A DNA stretch of 64,000 bases from contig JASFXZ010000001.1 of NCBI GenBank assembly GCA_032209605.1, forward strand, positions 42,784,619 to 42,848,618. Direction: 5' to 3'. Under the pieces are notes generated by a model, which worked only from the letters and a program-made list of their open reading frames with translations, ran no database searches and was not told the origin of the DNA. A program made the position numbers and the translations under genes. The stretch comes from Mactromeris polynyma. Lineage: Eukaryota > Mollusca > Bivalvia > Venerida > Mactridae. Positions 27,011 to 39,285 of the stretch are shown here, in pieces (within the stretch, counting starts at the first letter, position 1; every line of letters starts with the position of its first letter).

Positions 27011-30000
27011 CCACTCAACACATTAGAACAGATGAATTTAAAAGTATATGATTAAAATTTAAGACAGTAAAATTTCTACACAGTCATGCATGCATGTACT
27101 TACACTGCAATACAAATGAGTAATTCAGCTTTAAGAGAAAATTCTGATGTATCAAGAAAACAAACCAGTGTTGAAGCTAAGTTTTCCCAATTCATAGTAC
27201 ATCAACAACTTTGCTTTTTTAGGTGTATGCATTATGCGCCTATCAATATTTTGCCCAAGAGGGTATGGTTACAGGCAGACAGATAGGAATAAGACAATCT
27301 GTTCTTTTTGGAGTCTTATTAATTCCCCACCCTAGAGTCCAGCATTTTGCCTTAATCCCCGAAGCGGAAGATGGTTATTTTCCACTTCCAGGACCTATCC
27401 ACATTCCAGCCATGGTCTGTTTCCTGGGACTTGGAATCATTTGGCGTGTCAACTTCCCATCCGTTGTCTTCTGTATAAAGTCATGTGTATCCGTGCCGCC
27501 ACCACCTGGGGCAAAACATTGATAAGTGCATATAATTGTTCAGCTTTACATTCAACTAAACGTTTTTCAGTTACAGGGAGACATATGCACTGTCTACTTG
27601 TGGCAGACATGCATTATAGCGCAGCCACACACTGATACCATACTGCATAGACAGTCATGTGACATAAAACCCCAGACATCAGGTAAACCAGTCCTGGTAG
27701 TCATGTAATGCCAATTAATTAAGCCTATAGCATTTAGAGAGATACAATACCAAGTACATTTCTTACAACTGTGATGTGACATCCAACGTGAATGCCAACT
27801 ACCAGTACCACTGAGCCACCGGGCACATTCTAAGTAAATGTTAGGAATAAACAATATAGTAATAGTAATATTTATTTTCATGATAAATGGCCTCCGGCCC
27901 AATCATGTTTATCCAGACTAGCGCCAGAATGTGTACCCAAAATAGCAAATGGCAAGTAAAATTCCCATCTGGCAATTAAAAAAATTTGCTGCAAATTGCC
28001 TCAAAATAGCAAATTTTATAATAAATTGCATACGATTATCGAATTATTTACTTAACCATTTATCAGCGCTGGTTATTCCAACTTTTGGCAACTGGCACCG
28101 GACTTGAAAATGTTAAACTGAAAGATACAGTCTCGGGGAGTATCCAGAAAACGAACCCAATCAACTACAATCTGATTTTAGAAGTAACAAACTATCAACC
28201 AATGAAGGAGTTTTCAAGTTCAATTAAGGACAACGTATTCTGAAATAACAAACTCATGTCAGTATTCTCCAGTAGTGTAAAGCTATCTCACAGCTGGGCT
28301 GAAATCTGAAGCACAGTCAGCTGCCGATGGTCATCTTTCTCCGATTTTATTTCACATTTATTACAATGTCAATCCACCATAAAATTAGTGAATAGTTTCA
28401 CACATATTATAGAATAGTAATGAAGAGATTAGCTCCCTGATGGGTTAAAGTCATTGTCAATCAGGCTCTCAGTTAAGCATAAAATATAAATAACAATTAT
28501 CCACCAAGCAACGGCGAAGGCTTAAATCATACAAAGAAGCAGCTGACACATTCTGACAACCAAAATCAGAGATGAATTCAGAAACAAGCAAAGTCGACAC
28601 ACCACAATGAAATCGAACATCACATTTAAGCAGGTAACTCAGAGAATGCTTTACACAGAAAGCTTACTAAAAGATAAACATTGTCACCTCAAAACAGACA
28701 GGAAGTGGTAAAACAATTCGAACAGGATCGCGATCACAATGTATCAACTGACCCCACATTCACTAATACAACAACTCATCTCAATGAAGTTGATCCTACA
28801 AAAATAATTGCCATATTCTTACAGCAATTGAATACAGTACCGAACTTCTTTTAAATGTACGAAAGCTTATTAGGGCCACTGTTGAACCAAATACTTTTTA
28901 AACTCCTAATGATGCCTTTTTGTGTTATTATAAATTGTGATTATAATACCAGAATCATTCTAGGACTTTACCGTTGTACTACAGTAAATATTGTAATGAA
29001 CAAATTAAACAATACTTGTCTTGTATTTTTTCATTCATTTTCTATTTCACAACCATGAATCTTTTAGTTCACAGAACACAACAACTGAACATACAATTTG
29101 ATATAAAACAGAAATGTGTGACGACCATGCAGAGAAAGTGGCAGTTTATGCCTGTTATAAAAGTCGGGTGTCAATCTTTGACATATCTGGACTAAAAGAT
29201 AATACTGAATGAAAAATATAAAGAAAGTAATTAAACACCAATGCACTAATTGGACTTATTCAACTTAATCACAATTAAATTCCAATAAACTTGATTGAAA
29301 CAAACTCAAAATCAAATACTGACAAACTCTAAACATTAAAATCATACCAAGATTTTTATTATTATCATTATAAATCTCCCATTACTTAATTGAATTGACT
29401 TAAAATCTTACTTCAAACATAATTAAAGATGCCAATGCTATTCAACACTATTTAGATGTAATTATGCAGCAATGTTCAATCAACAAGGTTTTCAACCCTT
29501 CATTACTCAGCTGTCCAATTTACAAATATACTTAGTAACAAATAAAACTTGAATTAATCTATCACAAAGCACTCCATTCACTAACACAAATGTCATACCT
29601 TGCTGGCAGTTTGTGGCTTAATTAAACTTTTACTTTCATTTAAACTTTTAACTTAAACAGTACAAATGAACTATAAAACTTATTGTAAGGTCATTCATGC
29701 CACTTACATTAACTAGCACGACAAAAAGAATCTTAAGTGTATTCATGAACCTTAAGAAACTGCCCATAACAAAACCATACAATTTTATGATCGAAATAAA
29801 TAGAACATTTTCTTTTTTTTCAAAACAAAAAAATCATACAACTGGTATACAAGTGCTTAAATTTAGAAATTTCTTTTTCCGTAAAAGGCTGACAAACTGG
29901 TTGGTTTGTAACCACAGTGATTATTTTTTGTATCATAGACAGTAATCATCTCGCTGCCAAAATTATAAGCTATAAAAAATTTGGTTCAAAGGTAAAATAT

Positions 30001-30529
30001 AATGTAAATATTCTTGTCTGAACAGCTTTATAGGAAACAGGCATATATTTTAGACTTTGATTCTAGAATACTATAAAATGGTGGAGCAGCTAGAGCACAG
30101 CAGAACAAAAAAGAACAGCTAGTATAGGAAAGCAGAACAAAACAATATTATTCTATTTGATAATGAATTATTGTACTACATGTCTCTAGTTGCAATTAAC
30201 CCAATATATACAAAGTTTCACAATAGTATGTATAGTTTTAATGTACTTGAGAATTGTTGTAATCACATTGTGAGGTGGACAGCCAATGAAAACAAGTTTT
30301 GGAAAATATTGACCAATAATTATAAACATAGTGTACACAATAATGGTATTCTTGACAAATTTTGAATTAATTGACAGTTACTTAGAAGTTCATTGTCACT
30401 GTAGCTATACATAGTAACACTTTGTTCATTGAAATACTATATATCTTTTGCTTAAAGACATCAAGATTTACATAATAAGCTATTAATCATGCTCAGCAAA
30501 GATTGTCATAACGCACTGCACGCTCTTCA

Positions 30530-30720
30530 CAACAACACCTCTAGGGAGATGCCAAGTTTTGCTGTTGTTGAGAGGATACATGTTGCTCATTAAAATCAGC
30601 TCCAGTCGTACGCTCATATACTATACGCTAACCTAACAGCGGAAAGTAATGGAGCTAAAGTTGGGGGCTGATTTAAATGAGATTGAGTGTAATGAGAACT
30701 GCTGTGAAGAGGTTTCACTG
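30530..30720. mobile_element. Possible pogo-like MITE
   Basis: The right end GAAGAGGTTTCACTG|TA and a reversed CTCTTCACAACAAC stretch near 30,520 suggest inverted ends. Left boundary unsure. Confidence 0.35.
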
Positions 30721-31208
30721 TATATACATGTATACATCGATACAAACAATGGTCAACTCAATAATTATTACCACATGTAACCATCATTTTAACATGTACT
30801 GTGAACTGTTAACCAATGCTATTTTGCCCATTACTTACAATAACCTTTGACCCTTAATGGTTTGCTGCTTCCACTTGTAAGACTTCTTTATTTAACTAAA
30901 AAAGTACATAATTAGAGCACTCTACATACTGTGATGACAGATTCAATATTACACTAATGTATCATTATGTACTCAAATTCGCGATTTTTAAGGTCAATTA
31001 CAACACTTGTGTTTGTTGAATTATACAAGAGATTTGGTACAAGTACCCCAGTACAAACACATCGGTGACTTTAAACTTTTTTTCAACAAATATCAATAGT
31101 AACTTTTAGGCCTAATTGTCTATTTTATTAAACTTCAAGCAAAACCATTGCTGAACAAGTTGGGGGGGGGGGGGGTCAGCAAAGATTTGTTTTTGTCATA
31201 AATTGCAC

Positions 31209-31368
31209 TGTTCTCGCTAGGATTTAGACACTGGAGTCCAAAACCAAGTTTTTGGAAAATGTTACATTGGAGTTCTTCAAGGCAATTTGAAAGAAAAGTG
31301 GCCAGAAAGAGGAGTCCAAGGGGGAAAATAGGAGTCCAAAAAGCATGATTAGAAGTCTAGTGAGAACA
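31209..31368. mobile_element. ~160-bp MITE, TGTTCTCGCTAG ends
   Basis: The left end is TGTTCTCGCTAGGATTT and the right end, reversed, is TGTTCTCACTAGACTT. Short GGAGTCCAAAA words recur inside. Confidence 0.5.
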
Positions 31369-32877
31369 ACCCTGAATAATATGTTCAATACATTTTTAAG
31401 GGACAGAGATCATCCCTATAATATTTGACTTCCATAGTTTCTTAGTCATAAACTTCAGGGTAAATTATTGAGTTCAGTTGGGTTAGTGATTCAGATCAGC
31501 TTATAAACTGCACAATAAGTTCACCAGCCTGAACACAAAATGTAAGCATACCGGGGTAGTACAAATACAACACAATATGAATGGCATAAATTTACTTAGA
31601 ATAAATTGTACAAAACAGTAGTACATGGATTGGAAAACATTTACATATATTGTGATATACGTATGCTATTGTTTGTGATGAAAATTCAGGAAACAGGGCA
31701 GTTATACAAACATGTAAGGATTGTTTGTATTTACTCGAGTGTGGAAACAAATACTTAAAATCTTGACCAAAGGACATTGTCAGGCTTTCAAGCAGTGTAC
31801 AGAAAAAAGTAGGAAAAAGGTAAATGATAAAATTAGGAAATAATAATTGGTAACACGTTACATTTACAGCCTTTTTCTATTTGATTACCATATTCTTAGG
31901 CAATTGGATTGTTTAGTTGACAGGTTATTAGTTTCACTAGTCACTTGAAGGCATCAATAAATGATGACCATATTAATTTTATCAAGATTTATTCATGAAA
32001 TAATTCACATACATGTAGTACATTCATTGAAATATACAACAGATAAAACATTCATTGTTTCAGCCAGCTTCTTCAACACATATTAGCCCCAAAACCAAAC
32101 TTTTTAATGACTAAAAATCTTACAAGTCAAATACACAGCCAGTCCCAATACAGATGTAGGAAATAGATCAAACACAAAATAAAATTCCTACCTACCTACT
32201 GAACAGCAGATTACAGGAAAACAAACAATTGTTTTTAAACCCTATCAACTCATTCCTCTGGCAATGTTTCATGATCCTGTACACACAGTCCAAGTGAATC
32301 TGAATATTATTTTATTTAATTATGGTACTTATCTACAGATGGCATGACTGAAAGGCTGAATAAATAATCTGAAAATTTCACACTTAGTTAGGTGTCCTAC
32401 TTCAACTAAAGCTCAGATAATGTCTCCTAACATTAAGTTCCGAATACCAACATATAATTTACCCTTTATGTCAGAAATAAAATCTAAATCCCACACTTCA
32501 CACCAAGGTTTTTGTTTTCATTATTTAAAGCCATCTTTTAAGTTTATTCAAAGAGACTTAGAGAGTTTGTTTAAGAAGTGTATAACGCATCAAGTTCTAC
32601 TAATATGGAGAGAATCTCAAAGAATCACAGTTCTTTCTTTGTTCAAATCAATAACAGTGTCATCATAGTCATAGCATTTTTTTTATTGTCAATAGCGCAA
32701 AAGAGAGTAGCTCATGTACATAATAGACCATACTTGTCTGTTTCAGATAACCCCATTGGCTACAATAAATAATACTAAATTCCACACCATCATACTGAGT
32801 GAGTTGAATATTTTTTTTAATAAACATTTAAACATTATCTATTTAGCATTATAAAATAACAGTAATACACCAAACTA

Positions 32878-33657
32878 GAATGCGTCCATAGGACACAGAT
32901 GCCCCCACTTGCAGCCTTTGTCACAAAAGCAAATGCTATTATTCTGCTCATAGTTTGTGAATGGATATCAAAATTACCAAGTGAACAACTGTGCTGATTA
33001 TGGTGATAAGTCAACGGCCATAACTTTGCACTTACTGGACACAGGCAAACACAAAACCCCAGGTGCACAACTATACAGGTTGGTGAACATTCCTGTACAG
33101 TTTGATGAGTGTAGCTGATATACTGTTAGAGATATGCGCGACACAAAATTGCACGCTCTGTATGCTATATTTTCAATAAATCAAGGGCCATAACTTTGCA
33201 CTTACTGGGCTCACCAAATTATGAATCCCCAGGTGCAATATTACACAGGCATGTGAACATTTCTGTAAAGTCTTATAACTCTGGCTCATATACTTTTGGA
33301 GATATGTGCGACACAATATTGCATACTCTGTAGGCTATATTTTAACTAAGTCAAGGGTCGTAACTTTGCACTTACTCTGCACTTAAATGACTCTGGCTCT
33401 TAAACTTTTGGAGATATGAGTGACACAAGATTGCATACTCTGTAGACAATATTTTAACCAAGTCAATGGCCATAACTTTGCAATTACTGGGCACAGCCAA
33501 ACATGAAACCCCAGGTGCACAACTTCACATGCTGGTGAACATTCCTGTAAAGTTTTATGACTCCAGCTCATACTGTTTTAGAGATATTAGTGACGGACGA
33601 AAGGACGGACGGACAAGGGCAAATCTATATGTCCCCCTTTTCAGAGTGGGGGCATAA
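32878..33657. mobile_element. Tandem-core element with ATGCCCCCACT ends
   Basis: An 11-bp perfect inverted pair is at 32,899-32,909 and 33,645-33,655. The core repeats TAACTTTGCA at 33,021, 33,191, 33,361 and 33,473: two full 170-bp monomers and one of 112 bp with ~58 bp missing. A GGACGGACGGAC microsatellite precedes the GTGGGGGCATAAAA end, a terminus familiar from bivalve genomes. Confidence 0.65.
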
Positions 33658-33659
33658 AA

Positions 33660-35531
33660 ATGCTAAAATCTCTTTCATACTTACTCAGTAACTGAAGCAT
33701 AGCATGTATATATATAGCATAATCCTTCTAAAATACATTCCATAAATATAAGCTTGAATTTCGTTGCAGGCAATGCAGAGAGAGTTTGTCACAAGCCTGC
33801 ACACTCTAAATTTTCTCGTATCTGATTGCAATTGGTGGCAATTCATCATATCTTGAGCAACCCACTAGAATGACCTGTCACACGCATTAATACATGTCAC
33901 CTACATACCTGCACATTTGTTGCGGAACAACCACCATATCATTAAAGTAGCTAAACCAAATTTAGAGGGGTTCAAGCAATCATTATGCTGACCCCTATAC
34001 CTTGAACCACATGTGAAATGTTTTTATCAGCTTTTTTCTCTTATGTCTAAACATGATCATACTTCTGTTTTAATATCTCACTGTACAGCCTTCTGTCACC
34101 TTATTTATCTTTTTTCAGATAGATAGAGCCAAATTCGTAGCTCATACAAGCACGGACTAGGTTTCGTCTAGCTCATTCTAGTTGACAGCTGATCACATGA
34201 TCTTGTACTAGCTTGAGGAATAAATTCAATAATGCAGCAACTTAAATTAATAAAGTTCCCTCATATCAAAGCAAATAAAGTATTTGTGCAAAGAAGTAAC
34301 ATATGGAATTTTCATTAATATTATGTTACTCCATTTGAATCAACATTACATGTACATACCCCCAAAACCAGACAGCAGTAACCTTTGCAGTTCATAAATA
34401 TGGCTTAGAACTGGTAAATTGAGAAAATTCAAAGGCTATAGTGGCTATCAGCATGAAAGAAAACTACTAGTGCAAATTATTTTACTTATAAATCTACAAG
34501 ACAAGTACACCCTGATTAGAATATTTGATGCACCATCATGCAGGTAAGAAAACCTAACCCTCTCAAATTTTATTATTATAAATTGCCATATGAAAAATAC
34601 TTCATAATACATATCACGGACAATGTATTGCAGACTACCATAATCATGTCATTTTCATAATAAATGATCAGATATAAATAGACAACCCGTTTCAAACAAA
34701 TAATTTGGGGAAAATCATCCATTTCATAATAATTGAGCACTTGGTACAAAAATAAAAGTATGCTCCTGGCTTAGATTTATTGAACCAATATTACTAAAAG
34801 GCAAAATGGAAAATTAGACTAGTGATAACAAGATTGCACAAGCTTTTCATCCACTGCCCACTGATATATTACGATGCTTATCAAACAGTAGATTCTGCTT
34901 CCTCGTCAGCATCATACATATATCATACATGCCATTTTGTTTCTTTGAGCGAGATATTTCTCTTCAACATAGATTGACAATAACAAATAAGACTTTAAAA
35001 TGCAACCAACAAGAGGTTTGCATTATCTTTAAAGAAACATGCTACAAAACTGAGTGTTACCCATTGGCATTGTAAACATTAAATAATGCTTTACCGAAAT
35101 ACTTAAACATTTGTAACTTTTGACAGGGCTCTAATCGTGAAAATCCCAATTTGACCATGATCCATTTCCAAAAACCCGACCAAAAGCTTTTAATATATTC
35201 ATCTGAGTTAGTCTGTAAGTTCAGAATACTAAATACTCCATACTAGAATGTTTACCAGAATCTGCTCAGGGCTGCTGTCCGAATAATGACAATCCGGGAA
35301 CTACGCAACTGATGCTGTTGAAGAACACACAAGATTCACAAAATAATTGTGTCAATTAAAAATGAATAGTTTGGTTCACAATCTGCGTAAATGATAGATA
35401 CAGAATATTGACTTACATATGGATCAGATGAAATAAATACTATTAATACAGCACTAATTATCAAAATTTATGCATCAACATCCATTAGCCTGGTACTGTA
35501 CTCTGCGCATAGTCTGGTACCCAGTGTAATG
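33660..35531. other. Non-coding stretch
   Basis: AT-rich sequence with no repeat, ORF or RNA I can identify. Confidence 0.45.
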
Positions 35532-35990
35532 CATTCTCGACAGCTCTCGGATATTTCCGTACCACTTCGTGGATATGACTAAAACGTGACTAAAATACGC
35601 ATTTTGGAGATTCAAAATTAAATTTTATGTGATTTTAGCACAATCATTTGCAATCTCTTTCTTTATCATAGTATAAATAACGTATCATTACAATTAACTG
35701 TACAGTAGTCTTATACAGTGAAATCGTTGCCTTAGATAACTTTGTAAAGTAATCTTCATTTTGTCTTGATTCTACTTCGTTAATCTACCTAGTTGGCCGA
35801 GGTTTTCCGAATTAATGTAATGGTAAGGGCAGATAATCCAGGCTAAACAATCCGCATTTCCGGTTAGTTTTTTGGAAAATCAGCGTTTATCTCCCCTGGC
35901 GATATCTCATTCGGAAAATCTCGACCAACTACGTCAAGTGTTATTAGAATAACGAAGTGTTACGGAAATATCCGAGAGCTGACGAGAATG
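35532..35990. mobile_element. 459-bp element with 39-bp inverted ends
   Basis: The left arm (35,532-35,570, CATTCTCGACAGCTCTCGGA...) and right arm (35,952-35,990) are complementary at all but about two positions. A second, inner inverted pair (CCTAGTTGGCCGAGGTTTTC near 35,789 and GAAAATCTCGACCAACTA near 35,914) makes it a nested fold-back. Confidence 0.65.
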
Positions 35991-36011
35991 GCGATATCTC
36001 TGTACTTTGAC

Positions 36012-36067
36012 AAGGGAGGCCACTGCGATAGAATCTCAGATCAATCTCCTATGCAGTGGTCTCCCTT
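36012..36067. repeat. 15-bp-stem hairpin next to the fold-back element
   Basis: Arms AAGGGAGGCCACTGC and GCAGTGGTCTCCCTT pair fully if one G-T wobble is allowed, with a 26-base loop. It is too short in stem for a typical microRNA precursor. Confidence 0.4.
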
Positions 36068-36549
36068 TTTACAGCATTTTGTTGTTTCGTTAATTGGAAC
36101 GATTGTTTATTAAAAGTTGTTCTCAGGGGCACAATTTGCGAAATTTTCTAATATTAAGTTACCCCTGTGCGATTTTTTATGAAAATTTCTTGTTTTTGTT
36201 TGACAAAATGAATCACCACTCCAGAAATCATATCTATCATTTAGATTTCGAGACCAGATACAGCTGGGCTGAATAAACTATTAGTTACAGACATTATGTT
36301 GTTATGATTTGAACGGCCTCGTATTAAATATTGGCATTTTGAAAGATACTGTTTGAAGCGTTCATGGATGAAATTTCGCATTTCATGACGACGTCAAAGG
36401 TTAGGACAGAGCAGCAAGTTATTGCAAGTTATTGCAACGTTTTGTGTAGAACAGAAGAACACATGTGGAAACTAGAAACTTTCTTATTTCTGTTTCAACA
36501 CGACCAAATGTTTCACGGGCACTTGTTTATAAATGGTATTAACAATTAG

Positions 36550-36790
36550 GTGTTGGGAGAGAAAAATTGAAGACAATTCACCTTACAGTCTGGACCTAGC
36601 GCCCAGGACTTTATAAAGTCACAACTTCGAGATAGAAAATTCTGATAATTTGACGAGCTTAGAGCTGCAACATCACAAATAATTTCCAGAATTGAGAGTG
36701 ACTGGTATTCTCATGTGTATACCAAATGGGTAGATAAAATGCAATGATGAATATTTTGAGCGAGTAAAAATTGTGATAGATTGATGTCAT
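36550..36790 (+). pseudogene. Decayed mariner transposase, C-terminal third
   Basis: Three frames together show mariner signatures. NSPYSLDLAP near 36,577 corresponds to the HPPYSPDLAP block that carries the last catalytic aspartate region. QFDELRAATSQIISRIESDW then YSHVYTKWVDKMQ follows at 36,645-36,746, and CNDEYFERVK at 36,744-36,773 resembles the C-end GEYFE motif. Stops and frameshifts interrupt the reading, and I could not identify the N-terminal domain upstream. The element is long dead. Confidence 0.55.
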
Positions 36791-37084
36791 ATATTAAATG
36801 TATATGTACATTGTGACGCGCTCCACTGTTGCTTATATGATTATACAAGAACTGCTGTAATTGTAAATGTGAGAAAGAAAATGGTAGATTGTTTGCATAT
36901 CCATGCAAAATACATGCCCGCAAACCTAGAATGGTGTTTCTTCTTTTTAAATGATTATTAAGCCTGTGACAGTATGTGTCCAAGAACTTTCCGGACAACC
37001 CTTGTATGTATATACTACTATTATACATACACAATATCTCATGATGATCTCCTGTGGTTTGAACTGTTGTTTGTATACACACTG

Positions 37085-37235
37085 CCACCTCACTAGAGCA
37101 ACAACTGTTCTCATCAGTTTTTCTTATGGTAAAACTTCACAACCAATTTAACATCTGTAGAACAACAACCTTACTGCAGCAACCAACATTTGAAATTTTG
37201 AGCCACCCACAGCGTGACTCCGGAGAAGTTTTACT
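37085..37235. mobile_element. Possible pogo-like MITE, right end only
   Basis: The right end GGAGAAGTTTTACTG|TA is of the same type. The left end is not identifiable. Confidence 0.3.
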
Positions 37236-37418
37236 GTATGTATAATTAACTCCAGTGAGTAAGACAAACACATTCATTATACACCATGCTTTTCTTTGTA
37301 ATTTTTAAAAGAACAGATAGCACATTATTAGACAATACAATCAATGTCTTACATTCGCCTCATCAGAACTTAGATTCAGAGCTTTAATTGGAACCTGCCA
37401 CATCTGGAGTGTGGTACA

Positions 37419-38062
37419 AAACCCCTTCTGCCACTTGTTGCTAGGGCAGACAGAACCCCTTCTGCCACTTGTTGCTAGGGCAGACAGAACCCCTTCTGTC
37501 ACTTGTTGCTAGGGCAGACAGAACCCCTTCTGTCACTTGTTGCTAGGGCAGACAGAACCCCTTCTGCCACTTGTTGCTAGGGCAGACAGAACCCCTTCTG
37601 TCACTTGTTGCTAGGGCAGACAGAACCCCTTCTGTCACTTGTTGCTAGGGCAGACAGAACCCCATTCTGCCACTTGTTGCTAGGGCAGACAGAACCCCTT
37701 CTGTCACTTGTTGCTAGGGCAGACAGAACCCCTTCTGTCACTTGTTGCTAGGGCAGACAGAACCCCTTCTGTCACTTGTTGCTAGGGCAGACAGAACCCC
37801 TTCTGTCACTTGTTGCTAGGGCAGACAGAACCCCTTCTGTCACTTGTTGCTAGGGCAGACAGAACCCCTTCTGCCACTTGTTGCTAGGGCAGACAGAACC
37901 CCTTCTGTCACTTGTTGCTAGGGCAGACAGAACCCCTTCTGTCACTTGTTGCTAGGGCAGACAGAACCCCTTCTGCCACTTGTTGCTAGGGCAGACAGAA
38001 CCCCTTCTGTCACTTGTTGCTAGGGCAGAAAAAATCCCTTCTGTCACTTGTCACTAAGACGA
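37419..38062. repeat. 34-bp minisatellite, about 19 copies
   Basis: The unit is AACCCCTTCTG(C/T)CACTTG, then TTGCTAGGGCAGACAG. Copies are nearly identical apart from the C/T site, one inserted A in copy 8 and a decayed last copy. Reading that site gives C C T T C T T C T T T T T C T T C T T. Each unit can fold TCTGCC against GGCAGA; T variants make a G-T wobble. Confidence 0.95.
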
Positions 38063-38299
38063 AAAAAAACTCTAGTGAAAATTTTGGACCATTCACAAAA
38101 GTATATAGAATTGGACACCGTTGGTCTTTCCACTGTATTTACTCCTGTGAACAAATAAATGCTTTACATGCAATCAAAAACTGAACAACAGAAAAATGTA
38201 GCTGTTCGTTGATTAATTTGTCTTTTCAACGCAAGATTTTCATGGATACTAGTTTTGAAAAAAAAAAAAGTGAATTGAGCACCTGTTAAAAAAAAAGAT

Positions 38300-38890
38300 G
38301 GGAGAGTTGCTATAGAGGCCGTGCGCACTTAGTTATCCAGCTCACTGTTGGTATTGCTATTATTATGTTTTGATCCTTCTTGAGCCAATACTGAAAGTGA
38401 TATCTATCACAAATCCGACCAAAAGTTATTTCAACGTTAAAATCCATCTTGTATTGCTACATCCGACAGGCGAAATTAGCGGGACCGCGAATGTCATCAT
38501 CCAGTTTGTAAGGTAGATAGTTTACTTGCGCACCATAGGCGGAGTTATTTTGATTGACAGATACCTTAGCAACAATTTTTGCAGTCATAAACATCTGACC
38601 CCTGTCTTCTTGTCGAAGTGATTTTGAGGCACTCAGATGCGCTAGAAATTCGATTTTTGTTTGCTTCTACTCGTGAAAGATTGCTACAGTTTTATCTTAC
38701 TCTCAAAATTAGGTTTGGTCGATTATAAAGACGCCAGAAGAGTGCCGTTAAAATCATGCGGCAAAATCCCACCTCTTTACTATAGGCTTCAGCGTAACTC
38801 TGTTACGAAGACACGTATTAAAGTCGGAGTACAGAGACAAGTATGCAGGGCTAGGGCGGACAGTACTCTTATCTTACCAAACTGATATGA
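38300..38890. other. CpG-containing pocket downstream of C3orf38
   Basis: Less AT-rich than its surroundings, with many CpG (GTGCGCAC, TAGCGGGACCGCGAATG, GACGCCAG). On the minus strand a Kozak-like AAGATGG at ~38,450 opens a short frame. It could be a promoter or first exon of an undetected transcript; I see no protein family. Confidence 0.25.
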
Positions 38891-39285
38891 AATGCTATTT
38901 AAGTGATTATACAAAACTTTTGTAAAAATCTAAAGGTTTGAAGAGTAAATTACAGGTTTTTATAGGTTTTTCTGACAAAATAAAGGTTTTGAAGGATTTT
39001 CCAAATATTAAAGATTATAACAGGGTTTGTTTCAATGGGAGACGTTAGAGCTTGTCCACCTTAGAAAAAATCGACAGTAGGGGTTTTATCCAGGAGAAGT
39101 CCCAAACTCGCCTCATCTACGCGGTATTGATATTGATGCATGAATGAACATGAACATTTAAGAGGAAGATAAGATTCAACAGTACTTCAACAAGTAATCC
39201 AAGATCACAGATAAATTCAGTAAATTGTCAATAACAACATAAAAAATTACAATTTATAATATGGAAACAATGTCTACACAGAATC

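Larger units (their letters stand above)
22969..30529. other. Non-coding stretch
   Basis: Apart from the listed 35-bp duplication and SINE fragment nothing is recognisable. The 99-codon frame at 27,223-27,522 and 82-codon frame at 25,827-26,075 have no domain or splice context. Confidence 0.45.

Noticed and set aside
27223..27522. 99-codon ORF with hydrophobic stretch
   Set aside because: No recognisable domain, and overlapping frames are also open on both strands. Probably chance.
36711..37088. 125-codon minus-strand ORF
   Set aside because: Overlaps the end of the mariner relic on the other strand and shows no family resemblance.
37419..38062. Possible CRISPR array
   Set aside because: Copies are head to tail with no unique spacers, and the genome is eukaryotic: a minisatellite.
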